From Rhizobiaceae bacterium (lineage in GTDB: Bacteria; Pseudomonadota; Alphaproteobacteria; Rhizobiales; Rhizobiaceae), in the NCBI GenBank assembly GCA_017643495.1, contig JAEPNK010000001.1:1531623-1595622 (forward strand): 64,000 nucleotides of DNA. Direction: 5' to 3'. This document shows, piece after piece, positions 16,239-23,928 of this stretch (position 1 is the first letter of the stretch; each line of letters begins with the position of its first letter). The notes below the pieces were generated by a model. The model did no database searches, was not told the origin of the DNA, and was given only the letters and a program-made list of their open reading frames with translations. A program made the translations under genes and the position numbers.

Positions 16239-17350
16239 TGTACCGGCAGGCTAGAAAAATCCTGTTTGTGTTTTTCGCGATTTGCGGCCTGGCACCTCAC
16301 GCCTACTCCGATGTCCGTATCAAGGATGTCGTTGAACTCCAGGGTGTTCGGGACAACCAGTTGCTGGGCTATGGTCTGGTCGTGGGCCTGAATGCGACCG
16401 GTGACAGCCTTCGCAATGCTCCGTTTACAGAGGCTTCCATCAAGGCAATGCTTGATCAGCTTGGTATTGGACGCACGAGCGATGAATTTCGCACGCGTAA
16501 CGTGGCAGCGGTCATGGTTACTGCAAAACTGCCTGCCTTTGCCAACAAGGGTACTAGAATTGATGTGAATGTTTCCTCTATCGGTGATGCTTCCTCACTG
16601 CGGGGAGGGACTCTGGTTTTCACACCGCTTTATGGTGGCGATGGCAAGATTTATGCCTCGGCGCAGGGTGGCCTGGTTGTTAGCGGGTTCTCGGTAGAGG
16701 GCGATGCAGCGGATGTGGATAGCAGTACGCCAACGGCAGCCCGTGTTCCCAACGGTGCCATTGTGGAAATGCCGGCGCCGGGCAGCCTCAACGATGAGAA
16801 ACTGCTCGTGCTCCAGTTGTCCAACCCGGACTTTGATACCGCAATCGCAATTGTTGACCGGATCAACCAGCATACTTTGCGCAAATACAACCGGAAACTG
16901 GCCGAGGAGGTTGATCATCGCAGCATTGCGGTTCACGTCCCGCCGGGAATTTCTACAACGCGTTTCTATGCATCATTTGGCCAACTGACCGTGAAACCGG
17001 ATACGCCGGCACGTATCGTCGTTGATGAACGGACCGGTACGGTGATCATCGGGTCCAAGGTTACGGTTTCGGAAGTTGCCATCACCCATGGCGGGTTGAC
17101 AGTCAGCGTTACGGAATTGCCGGAAGTGTCCCAGCCATTGCCTTTCTCTGAAGGTGAAACTGTTGTGACCCCAAATACCCAGATCGAAGTCTTCGAAGAG
17201 CCGGGCAGTCTGGGAATTGTCGACGCCCCCACACTCCAGCAGCTTGTTAACGGGCTGAACATGATGGGTGCGAAACCGACCAGCATTATTGCAATTCTTC
17301 AGGGTATCAAGTCGGCAGGCGCCTTACAGGCAGATCTGGTGGTCCAGTAA
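16238..17350 (+). CDS. flgI: Flagellar P-ring protein FlgI
   Basis: Periplasmic ring protein surrounding the rod in the peptidoglycan layer. 370 residues with a cleavable signal peptide (residues 1-25, ending AYSDVRIKD), then the conserved VVELQGVRDNQLLGYGLVVG and GLNATGD, and the C-terminal AQLVNGL-like segment (TLQQLVNGLNMMGAKPTSII, then AILQGIKSAGALQADLVVQ). One-base overlaps on both sides with flgA and motE. Confidence 0.96.
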   Translation: MYRQARKILFVFFAICGLAPHAYSDVRIKDVVELQGVRDNQLLGYGLVVGLNATGDSLRNAPFTEASIKAMLDQLGIGRTSDEFRTRNVAAVMVTAKLPAFANKGTRIDVNVSSIGDASSLRGGTLVFTPLYGGDGKIYASAQGGLVVSGFSVEGDAADVDSSTPTAARVPNGAIVEMPAPGSLNDEKLLVLQLSNPDFDTAIAIVDRINQHTLRKYNRKLAEEVDHRSIAVHVPPGISTTRFYASFGQLTVKPDTPARIVVDERTGTVIIGSKVTVSEVAITHGGLTVSVTELPEVSQPLPFSEGETVVTPNTQIEVFEEPGSLGIVDAPTLQQLVNGLNMMGAKPTSIIAILQGIKSAGALQADLVVQ

Positions 17351-17976
17351 TGAAACATGCATCAGGAAAGAAGAAATCACTGCTGACTCCACTGATTGTG
17401 GCCGCATTCATGATGGTGCCTGGCTATAGCAGTTCTGCAAGCTCAATTGTTGATATTGTGGCCACGGAAGACACTTATCTTCCCGAAGACCTGAATACCA
17501 GTGATCTGGCCATCGACCAGGCAATCTCAGAGAAATTGGGCGTTGACCCGACTGTAACAGGCAGCATCAAGAAGGAGCCTGAGCTCCTCAGTTACTGCCT
17601 CAACATTCATGACAGTGCCCGCGAGGCACGGGCCGCAATACTCACTGAGCGGCTGAAAAAAGTCGAAGAGCAGGTTGATGCGAAACTGGAACTGCTTGCC
17701 GCCCGTGTCGAGGAATTGAGGACATGGACCGAGAAACGCGAGAAGTTTCTGGTCCGGGCAAATGAATCACTGGTTCAGATATTCCAGACAATGCGTGCTG
17801 ACGCGGCAGCCCAGCAACTCACCGAGGTTGGCCCGGCCATGGCAGCCGCCATCATTTCCAAGCTGGAACCGAAATACTCAAGTGCAATCATGACAGAGAT
17901 GAAACCACAGGATGCAGCCAAGATCGCAATGGTCTTGACAAATGCGCTGGGAAAAGAGGGTAAAGTTGTCAATTAA
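17350..17976 (+). CDS. motE: Motility protein MotE
   Basis: Periplasmic protein described in Sinorhizobium as a chaperone for MotC. It has a signal peptide at the N-terminus (LTPLIVAAFMMVPGYSSSAS), a central coiled coil (KVEEQVDAKLELLAARVEEL) and a C-terminal MgtE-N-like domain (EVGPAMAAAIISKLEPKYSS). The position between flgI and flgH is exactly that of rhizobial motE, and motC is present at 35.7 kb, so the pair is complete. Confidence 0.88.
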   Translation: MKHASGKKKSLLTPLIVAAFMMVPGYSSSASSIVDIVATEDTYLPEDLNTSDLAIDQAISEKLGVDPTVTGSIKKEPELLSYCLNIHDSAREARAAILTERLKKVEEQVDAKLELLAARVEELRTWTEKREKFLVRANESLVQIFQTMRADAAAQQLTEVGPAMAAAIISKLEPKYSSAIMTEMKPQDAAKIAMVLTNALGKEGKVVN

Positions 17977-18763
17977 ATCATTTGTCCCGTTCCCGGTTAA
18001 GATCTGTTTGTTTGCGTTTGCAGTTTTGGCGTTGCAAGGGTGTAACCGGTCATTTCATGATGTGGGAGCGCCACCAGAACTGACTAGTGTTGATTATGAA
18101 GTGCCGATTGAACAGGTGATCGTTGCACCTGAACCTGCTGTTGTGCGTGGTCCTCAACGGGTGGCCATGGCTGACAACAGTATTTGGAACAAACATGAAG
18201 TCGGTTATTTCCGTGATACCCGGGCGTTTCAGGTCGGAGATATTCTCACGGTGGACATTTCCATCGATGACAGTGCCCGGTTGAACAATACTTCCGGAAG
18301 GGAAAGCAGCCTGACTGGATCACTGGATGCAGGTGGTTCCATTACCCTGCCCGTGTTCGGCAAATTGCCGGAACTCACCTCGGATGCATCTCTCGGTGCA
18401 GGTCTGGAACTCGAGCGTGGCGGAAGCGTGAACCGAAACGAACGCATCAACCTTCAGGTTGCAGCGGCTGTCGTCGAATCATCCGAGAATGGCAACTTGC
18501 ACATTATTGGCAGCCAGGAAGTGCGCGTGAATCATGAATTGCGCATTCTGACAGTTGAGGGATTTGTTCGCGCAAAAGACATTCGTCCGGACAACACCAT
18601 CCCGTATGAGCGGATGGCAGAAGCAAGAATTACGTATGGCGGACACAATTCGCGCAGGAGACCAGTTCCAGTCAAGGATTGGAAGATATTCAGACCTTTC
18701 AGGCAGGCAACTTATGATGAGGTGCCTGGGGAATATGAACAGACAGCCGTCATATACAAGTGA
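17966..18763 (+). CDS. flgH: Flagellar L-ring lipoprotein FlgH
   Basis: Outer-membrane ring protein. The lipoprotein signal ends in the lipobox LQGC (VLALQGCNRS). The core motif SIWNKHEVGYFRDTRAFQVG, DILTVDISIDDSARLNN and the C-terminal VEGFVRAKDIRPDNTIPYER are diagnostic. The longest frame begins at ATG 17942, deep inside motE; TTG 17966 is preceded by AAGAGGG and gives 265 residues with a normal signal peptide, so it is preferred. The last 40 residues extend somewhat past the usual FlgH end. Confidence 0.93.
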   Translation: MSIKSFVPFPVKICLFAFAVLALQGCNRSFHDVGAPPELTSVDYEVPIEQVIVAPEPAVVRGPQRVAMADNSIWNKHEVGYFRDTRAFQVGDILTVDISIDDSARLNNTSGRESSLTGSLDAGGSITLPVFGKLPELTSDASLGAGLELERGGSVNRNERINLQVAAAVVESSENGNLHIIGSQEVRVNHELRILTVEGFVRAKDIRPDNTIPYERMAEARITYGGHNSRRRPVPVKDWKIFRPFRQATYDEVPGEYEQTAVIYK

Positions 18764-18773
18764 GTAAATCGAA

Positions 18774-19325
18774 TTGGGTGACGAAACCGCTGACATAGAC
18801 GACTTTCTCTCGGATGAGCCGAAGAAAAAGAAAGATTCGTTTCTGCCATTCCTGGCAGCTTTGGGGTTGATATCAGTTGTTGCAGTTGGTGCAGGCTGGA
18901 TATTGAGTGATCGTCTGGGAGGCAGCAATTGGCAGCCGGAGGCTTCCGCCAAGAATGCCGATAACGGTAAAAAAACTGCGGAAAAGGGCGATAAACCTAG
19001 CCAAAACGGATCGGTATATGTTGATCACGGTCCTTCAAAAGTTGTCAAACTTGAGCCTGTACTGGTTTCACTTGCAGGAAACAGCAAGACTTTCCTGAGA
19101 ATGGAACTGGCGCTCGTTCTGGATGAAGACGCTCCCAAACAGAACGAAGAAGCCAGATTGCGCGTTGGAAGCGAAATAGCTTCTTATGCCAGCACACTTT
19201 CAATACAACAGATTTCAGGGCCAAGCGGTTTTCTTCACTTGCGTGAGGATTTGCTTGACCGTGCAAGACTGGCAACTGCGGGCGCTGTAAATGACCTGCT
19301 CATTCTTTCCATGGTGGCAGAATGA
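18774..19325 (+). CDS. fliL: Flagellar protein FliL
   Basis: Stator-associated membrane protein. One membrane helix (FLPFLAALGLISVVAVGAGW, residues about 21-42), a polar linker, then the periplasmic FliL domain (VKLEPVLVSLAGNSKTFLRM, ELALVLDEDA, RARLATAGAVNDLLILS). 183 residues. The only in-frame start is TTG 18774 with a weak ribosome site, 10 bases after flgH, so translation may depend on coupling. It overlaps fliP by ATGA. A second FliL-like protein (MotF candidate) is at 48.9 kb. Confidence 0.88.
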   Translation: MGDETADIDDFLSDEPKKKKDSFLPFLAALGLISVVAVGAGWILSDRLGGSNWQPEASAKNADNGKKTAEKGDKPSQNGSVYVDHGPSKVVKLEPVLVSLAGNSKTFLRMELALVLDEDAPKQNEEARLRVGSEIASYASTLSIQQISGPSGFLHLREDLLDRARLATAGAVNDLLILSMVAE

Positions 19326-20056
19326 GAGCTTTTCTGACAATTGCCATACTGGCCATGACAACACAGATTGCCGCAGGTCAGGAATTCCAGTTGGGCGAAC
19401 TGGTGCCGCAAGGTGAGGGGACATTCTCTGCCCGGATTATTCAAGGCCTCGTCGTCCTCACGGTCCTGTCGCTCGCGCCTGGTCTTTTGATAACGACAAC
19501 CTGTTTTACACGGTTCATCATCTCGTTTTCCTTTTTGCGAAGTGGTCTTGGACTGCAATCAACGCCATCGAACCTGATTGTCATCTCGCTTTCGCTGTTC
19601 ATGACCTATTTCGTGATGGCGCCGATTTTTGAACAATCGTGGAAAGATGGGGTCAAGCCGCTGCTTGAGAACAGTATCTCGCAGGAAGAAGCTTTCGAAA
19701 AAACTGTCGAGCCATTGAAAAAGTTCATGCTTCAACATATCCGTGAAAAGGATATAGACCTGTTTGAGCAATTCGTGGTTCTAGACAATCCCGATGCTCC
19801 GGTGTCAGAGGAGCCTGAACTGAGGACCATCGTTCCCGCTTTCTTGCTGTCAGAACTTCGTAGAGGGTTTGAAATCGGCTTCCTTATCCTGCTGCCGTTT
19901 CTGGTTATTGATTTGGTCGTGTCTACAGTCACCATGTCCATGGGCATGATGATGTTGCCGCCCACAGTCGTTTCATTGCCTTTCAAGGTCCTGTTTTTCA
20001 TATTGATTGACGGGTGGAATCTCCTTGTCGGAGAATTGCTGAAATCGGTGGTCTGA
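19322..20056 (+). CDS. fliP: Flagellar export gate protein FliP
   Basis: Core subunit of the export gate with FliQ and FliR. A signal-like N-terminus is followed by membrane segments LTVLSLAPGLLITTTCFTRF, ISFSFLRSGLGLQSTPSNLI, FLILLPFLVIDLVVSTVTMS and the signature MGMMMLPPTVVSLPFKVLFF. 244 residues, normal. Last gene of the rod/ring operon; fliQ and fliR are 25 kb downstream. No fliO is seen. Confidence 0.96.
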   Translation: MRAFLTIAILAMTTQIAAGQEFQLGELVPQGEGTFSARIIQGLVVLTVLSLAPGLLITTTCFTRFIISFSFLRSGLGLQSTPSNLIVISLSLFMTYFVMAPIFEQSWKDGVKPLLENSISQEEAFEKTVEPLKKFMLQHIREKDIDLFEQFVVLDNPDAPVSEEPELRTIVPAFLLSELRRGFEIGFLILLPFLVIDLVVSTVTMSMGMMMLPPTVVSLPFKVLFFILIDGWNLLVGELLKSVV

Positions 20057-20072
20057 TTAACGATTAATTAAT
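20057..20072. promoter_or_regulatory. CtrA-like box upstream of the first flagellin gene
   Basis: TTAA (20057-20060), seven bases, TTAA-T (20068-20072): matches the CtrA consensus TTAA-N7-TTAAC except the last base. It lies immediately after the fliP stop and 166 bp before the flagellin ATG. Confidence 0.45.
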
Positions 20073-20162
20073 CACGTCCCTTCACCGGGCCTTTAGAATC
20101 AGTGCTTATACCTTTGCTTGGACAAAGGCATGAACATCCAGATGAAATGAGATGACGTTGCC

Positions 20163-20197
20163 GGCATGATGCCACTTGTCTGAACCGGCGGAGCCGG
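20163..20197 (+). promoter_or_regulatory. Two-hairpin flagellin mRNA leader, copy 1
   Basis: Hairpin 1 is GGC-ATGAT-GCC (20163-20173); after 11 bases hairpin 2 is CCGGC-GGA-GCCGG (20185-20197), followed by AATGTCCC. The ATG of the flagellin gene is 40 bases further on. The same arrangement and spacing occurs in three more leaders (21384, 22619 and 23862). A candidate target for FlbT, whose gene is at 43937. Confidence 0.65.
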
Positions 20198-20237
20198 AAT
20201 GTCCCATGACTAGTATTGATCCAGAGGGGACAACACA

Positions 20238-21185
20238 ATGAACAATAGTATTAACACTAACGGCAACGCCATGACTGCTCTGCAGTCACTCAACCAGACA
20301 AACAAGATGCTCAGCAAAACGCAGTCCGCTATTGCTACGGGCTTCAAGGTTGCAAGCGCTTCTGACAACGCTGCCTACTGGTCGATCGCAACAACCATGC
20401 GTTCGGACAACAAGGCCCTTGGCACAGTTCAGGATGCTCTTGGTCTTGGTTCTGCAAAGGTCGACATCGCTTCAAACGGTCTTGAAGCTTCAATCGACGT
20501 TGTATCGGAAATCAAGGCGAAACTGGTTGCTGCTCGTGAGCCAGGCGTCGACAAGACAAAGGTTCAAAGCGAGATCGATGAACTGAAGAACCAGCTTTCC
20601 TCAATTGCTGAATCTTCTTCATTCAACGGTACAAACTGGTTGCAGAATGATGCAGCTACAGCAGCTGGTACTGCGGAAATTGTTGGCTCATTCAGCCGTG
20701 ATGCCGCTGGAAACGTAAGCGTTTCTACAGTTGATGTTGATGTTACAGGCATCACACTTGTAGGTACTGACAACGAGCAGCTTGGTCTGTTGACCAACAC
20801 AGTCAACGTTGCAACGGGTCAGAACTTCCGTCTGATCGATGTAGCGGGTGAAACGACTGCTGCTACCGGTACTGTCATTTCTGTTGACAACACAACGACT
20901 GATGCTGCTCTCGACAACATGATCCAGGCTGTAGACACAATCATCGAATCGATGACTGATGCTGCTGCCGATCTTGGTTCTACCAAGTCCCGTGTTGATT
21001 TGCAGAAAGACTTCGTTGGCAACCTGATGGATTCCATCGAAGCAGGTATCAGCACACTGGTTGATGCGGACCTCAGTGAAGAATCAACCAAGCTTCAGGC
21101 CCTTCAGGCTCAGCAACAGCTTGGTATTCAGGCACTGTCTATCGCGAACTCAAACAGCCAGAACTTGCTGGCCCTGTTCCGCTAA
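20238..21185 (+). CDS. Flagellin 1
   Basis: Filament subunit, 315 residues. Conserved N-terminal helix (MTALQSLNQTNKMLSKTQSA, ATGFKVASASDNAAYWSIAT) and C-terminal helix (STKLQALQAQQQLGIQALSI, ANSNSQNLLALFR) flank a short variable centre (about residues 150-230). First of three tandem paralogues of identical length, each with its own leader and terminator. A strong AGAGGGGAC ribosome site precedes the ATG. Rhizobia commonly have 3-4 such genes (flaA, flaB, flaC, flaD); I do not assign letters because they cannot be told apart here. Confidence 0.97.
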   Translation: MNNSINTNGNAMTALQSLNQTNKMLSKTQSAIATGFKVASASDNAAYWSIATTMRSDNKALGTVQDALGLGSAKVDIASNGLEASIDVVSEIKAKLVAAREPGVDKTKVQSEIDELKNQLSSIAESSSFNGTNWLQNDAATAAGTAEIVGSFSRDAAGNVSVSTVDVDVTGITLVGTDNEQLGLLTNTVNVATGQNFRLIDVAGETTAATGTVISVDNTTTDAALDNMIQAVDTIIESMTDAAADLGSTKSRVDLQKDFVGNLMDSIEAGISTLVDADLSEESTKLQALQAQQQLGIQALSIANSNSQNLLALFR

Positions 21186-21225
21186 GAAGCTGAATAGGGA
21201 GTAGCGATACTCCTTGAGTTTTCAG

Positions 21226-21256
21226 GCCGTCGCCATTTGTTTGGCGGCGGCTTTTT
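21226..21256 (+). terminator. Terminator of flagellin 1
   Basis: Stem GCCGTCGCCA (21226-21235) with TGGCGGCGGC (21242-21251), one G-T pair, followed by TTTTT. Ends the monocistronic flagellin transcript. Confidence 0.88.
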
Positions 21257-21383
21257 ATTGTTCGGATCTGTTTTTGTCGTGTTAACCAAATAAAAAAACG
21301 GGCTGTTAACCACCTCTTCAGCACTAGCCGCTAGTTTGTCGTTCGGACATAGTTAAAAGTACTGCTAATGAAGCAGGTTTTTC

Positions 21384-21418
21384 GGCATGAAGCCATTTGT
21401 CTGAACCGGCAGGGCCGG
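21384..21418 (+). promoter_or_regulatory. Two-hairpin flagellin mRNA leader, copy 2
   Basis: GGC-ATGAA-GCC (21384-21394), 11 bases, then CCGGC-AGG-GCCGG (21406-21418) and AATGTTCCC. The flagellin ATG follows after 40 bases. Loop bases differ from copy 1 while stems are kept. Confidence 0.65.
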
Positions 21419-21458
21419 AATGTTCCCAAGTAAGTTTTGATCCGTAGGGGACAACAAA

Positions 21459-22406
21459 ATGAACAACAGCATTAATACAAATACCAATGCAATGACTGCA
21501 CTGCAGTCACTAAACCAAACCAACAAAATGCTTTCCGAAACCCAGAATGCAATTGCTACCGGCTTCAAGGTTGCAAGTGCTTCTGACAACGCTGCTTATT
21601 GGTCGATCGCAACAACCATGCGTTCGGACAACAAGGCTCTTGGCACAGTTCAGGACGCTCTAGGTCTTGGTTCCGCAAAAGTCGATATCGCATCAAGCGG
21701 TCTTGAATCATCAATCGAAGTCGTTTCTGAAATCAAGGCGAAATTGGTTGCTGCACGTGAGCCAGGTGTCGACAAGACAAAGGTTCAAAGCGAGATCGAT
21801 GAACTGAAGAACCAGCTTTCTTCAATTGCTGAATCTTCTTCATTCAACGGTGTTAACTGGTTGCAGAATGACACTGCCGCTTCCGCTGGTACTGCACAGA
21901 TTGTCGGTTCTTTCAGCCGTGCAGCAAACGGAACAGTGGGTGTTTCTACAATAGACATCGATGTTTCAAGCTTTACCCTTATCGGTACAGACGACGAAAA
22001 CCTGGGTCTTTTGACCAACACAGTCAACGTTTCAACCGGCCAGAACTTCCGTCTGATCGATGTAACGGGTGAAACAACTTCTGCTACCGGCACGGTCATC
22101 GCTGTTGACGGTACAACAACCGATGCTGCACTCGACAACATGATCCAGGCTGTCGACACCATCATCGATTCAATGACTGATGCTGCTGCCGATCTTGGTT
22201 CTGCCAAGTCCCGTGTTGACCTGCAGAAAGACTTTGTTTCAAAGCTGATGGACTCCATCGACTCAGGTATCAGTGCACTTGTTGATGCAGACCTCAGTGA
22301 AGAATCAACCAAGCTTCAGGCCCTTCAGGCCCAACAGCAGCTTGGTATCCAGGCTCTGTCGATTGCCAACTCGAACGGCCAGAACCTGCTCTCGCTGTTC
22401 AGATAA
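21459..22406 (+). CDS. Flagellin 2
   Basis: Filament subunit, 315 residues, same architecture as flagellin 1 with identical stretches such as SDNAAYWSIATTMRSDNKAL and EPGVDKTKVQSEIDELKNQL. Differences cluster in the centre (about residues 145-215), the surface-exposed part of the filament. Own leader (hairpins at 21384-21418), AGGGGAC ribosome site and terminator. Long segments are identical to flagellin 1 at the DNA level including silent sites, pointing to recent duplication or gene conversion. Confidence 0.97.
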   Translation: MNNSINTNTNAMTALQSLNQTNKMLSETQNAIATGFKVASASDNAAYWSIATTMRSDNKALGTVQDALGLGSAKVDIASSGLESSIEVVSEIKAKLVAAREPGVDKTKVQSEIDELKNQLSSIAESSSFNGVNWLQNDTAASAGTAQIVGSFSRAANGTVGVSTIDIDVSSFTLIGTDDENLGLLTNTVNVSTGQNFRLIDVTGETTSATGTVIAVDGTTTDAALDNMIQAVDTIIDSMTDAAADLGSAKSRVDLQKDFVSKLMDSIDSGISALVDADLSEESTKLQALQAQQQLGIQALSIANSNGQNLLSLFR

Positions 22407-22440
22407 TAAAAACTTTCCGGACTATATTCCGGGGTTTCAG

Positions 22441-22470
22441 ACCGTCGCCACTATCGTGGCGGCGGTTTTC
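22441..22470 (+). terminator. Terminator of flagellin 2
   Basis: Stem ACCGTCGCCAC (22441-22451), loop TATC, GTGGCGGCGGT (22456-22466), then TTTC. Confidence 0.85.
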
Positions 22471-22618
22471 TGCATTTTGACCCAATGCCGGGGTGATAAA
22501 CGTTAACAAAAAAATTCCCTGGGTCATTTTGGAAAGATTCCGTTAACCATGTTTTTAGATTTGCTGCCTATGTTCCAACATGAAAACAAGATTTGTACTG
22601 CGTAAGAATCATTTTGTA

Positions 22619-22654
22619 GGCATGACGCCACTCATTCTTCGCCGGTTTCGCCGG
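22619..22654 (+). promoter_or_regulatory. Two-hairpin flagellin mRNA leader, copy 3
   Basis: GGC-ATGAC-GCC (22619-22629), 12 bases, then CCGG-TTTCG-CCGG (22642-22654) and AATGTCCCC. The sequence between the hairpins is unlike copies 1 and 2, so the structure rather than the whole sequence is conserved. ATG follows after 39 bases. Confidence 0.6.
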
Positions 22655-22693
22655 AATGTCCCCATTGGTTGATAGAAAAATAGGGGCACCTTT

Positions 22694-23641
22694 ATGTACA
22701 ACAGTATTAATACCAATACCGCAGCGATGACCGCGCTTCAGTCCTTGAACCAGACAAACAAGGCACTGTCTGATACCCAAAGCGCGATTGCTACGGGCTT
22801 CAAGGTTGCTAACGCATCCGATAATGCCGCTTACTGGTCAATTGCAACAACAATGCGCTCGGACAACAAGGCACTTGGTACGGTTCAGGACGCCCTTGGC
22901 CTGGGTGCCGCCAAGGTGGATATCGCAACCACCGGACTTGAATCTTCAATTGAGGTTATCACCGAAATCAAGGCGAAACTGGTTGCTGCACGTGAACCTG
23001 GTGTCGACAAGACAAAGGTTCAAAGCGAGATCGATGAGTTGAAGAACCAGCTTTCTTCGATCGCCGAATCATCCTCATTCAATGGTGTGAACTGGCTTCA
23101 AAACGACACTGCAGTTGCCGCTGGTACAGAGGAAATTGTTGCTTCTTTCAGCCGGACAGCAAACGGAACGGTTGGTGTTTCGACAATTGACATCAATGTG
23201 ACCAATTTCACCCTGATCGGCACAGATAATGAGCAGCTCGGGATATTGACGAACACCGTCAACATCGCCACGGGTGCAAACTACCGACTGATTGATGTTG
23301 TGGGTGAAACCACAGCAGCTACCGGCACGGTTATCGAGATCAACAACGCGACTACTGATGCGATCATGGACGAGATGATCCAGGCCGTCGACAACCTGAT
23401 TGAAAACCTGACAACCTCTGCTTCAGACCTCGGTTCTGCCAAATCCCGCGTTGACATGCAGAAAGAGTTTGTCGACAAACTGATGGATTCTATTGAGACC
23501 GGCATCAGTGCTTTGGTTGATGCAGACCTCAGTGAGGAGTCGACCAAACTTCAAGCGCTTCAGGCCCAGCAGCAGCTTGGTATTCAGGCCTTGTCGATTG
23601 CCAACTCCAACGGCCAGAACATTCTTGCACTCTTCCGCTAA
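22694..23641 (+). CDS. Flagellin 3
   Basis: Filament subunit, 315 residues, the most divergent of the three (for example NATTDAIMDEMIQAVDNLIE in place of TTTDAALDNMIQAVDTII). N- and C-terminal polymerisation helices are intact (ATGFKVANASDNAAYWSIAT; LQALQAQQQLGIQALSIANS). Own leader, ribosome site (AGGGGCACC) and terminator. Independent regulation of the three genes is therefore possible, while the shared leader would allow joint control of mRNA stability. Confidence 0.97.
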   Translation: MYNSINTNTAAMTALQSLNQTNKALSDTQSAIATGFKVANASDNAAYWSIATTMRSDNKALGTVQDALGLGAAKVDIATTGLESSIEVITEIKAKLVAAREPGVDKTKVQSEIDELKNQLSSIAESSSFNGVNWLQNDTAVAAGTEEIVASFSRTANGTVGVSTIDINVTNFTLIGTDNEQLGILTNTVNIATGANYRLIDVVGETTAATGTVIEINNATTDAIMDEMIQAVDNLIENLTTSASDLGSAKSRVDMQKEFVDKLMDSIETGISALVDADLSEESTKLQALQAQQQLGIQALSIANSNGQNILALFR

Positions 23642-23682
23642 GCGACGAAACTCAAGAGATTTATCTGTTTCACGTTATCTTT

Positions 23683-23709
23683 CCGCCGCTGGTCTCCAGC
23701 GGCGGTTTT
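23683..23709 (+). terminator. Terminator of flagellin 3
   Basis: Stem CCGCCGCTGG (23683-23692), loop TCT, CCAGCGGCGG (23696-23705), followed by TTTT. Confidence 0.88.
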
Positions 23710-23861
23710 CATTTCTCCGGTCATTTTCAGGCAAGGGTCTGGGACTAGGTTTTCTGGAACGCGATAGCGCATGGTTAGTGATTTATCCCGTATGTGAATT
23801 CATCGCTTGTTAATGGTTAACTGGTTAACTGCAAGCCCTCGGAGAAAGGCATTCTGGCCTT

Positions 23862-23897
23862 GGTATGAAACCCTCTCCGAAGCCCGGACGCGCCCGG
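23862..23897 (+). promoter_or_regulatory. Two-hairpin leader upstream of the chemotaxis operon
   Basis: GGT-ATGAA-ACC (23862-23872), 11 bases, then CCGG-ACGCGC-CCGG (23884-23897) and AATGTC. The first stem has GGT/ACC instead of the GGC/GCC of the flagellin leaders, a compensatory change that supports real pairing. The preferred ATG of the receptor gene follows after 31 bases. Confidence 0.55.
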
Positions 23898-23928
23898 AAT
23901 GTCTGTAAAGATCGTATCCGAGGCATTG

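Noticed and set aside
21283-21313. Paired GTTAAC sites upstream of flagellin 2 as CtrA boxes
   Set aside because: The two halves are about 22 bases apart; neither has a matching second half at 7 bases.
23812-23832. Cluster of TTAA repeats (TTAATGG, TTAACTGG, TTAACTGC) upstream of the che operon as CtrA boxes
   Set aside because: Spacing between TTAA halves is 3, 4 or 11 bases, not the 7 needed for CtrA.
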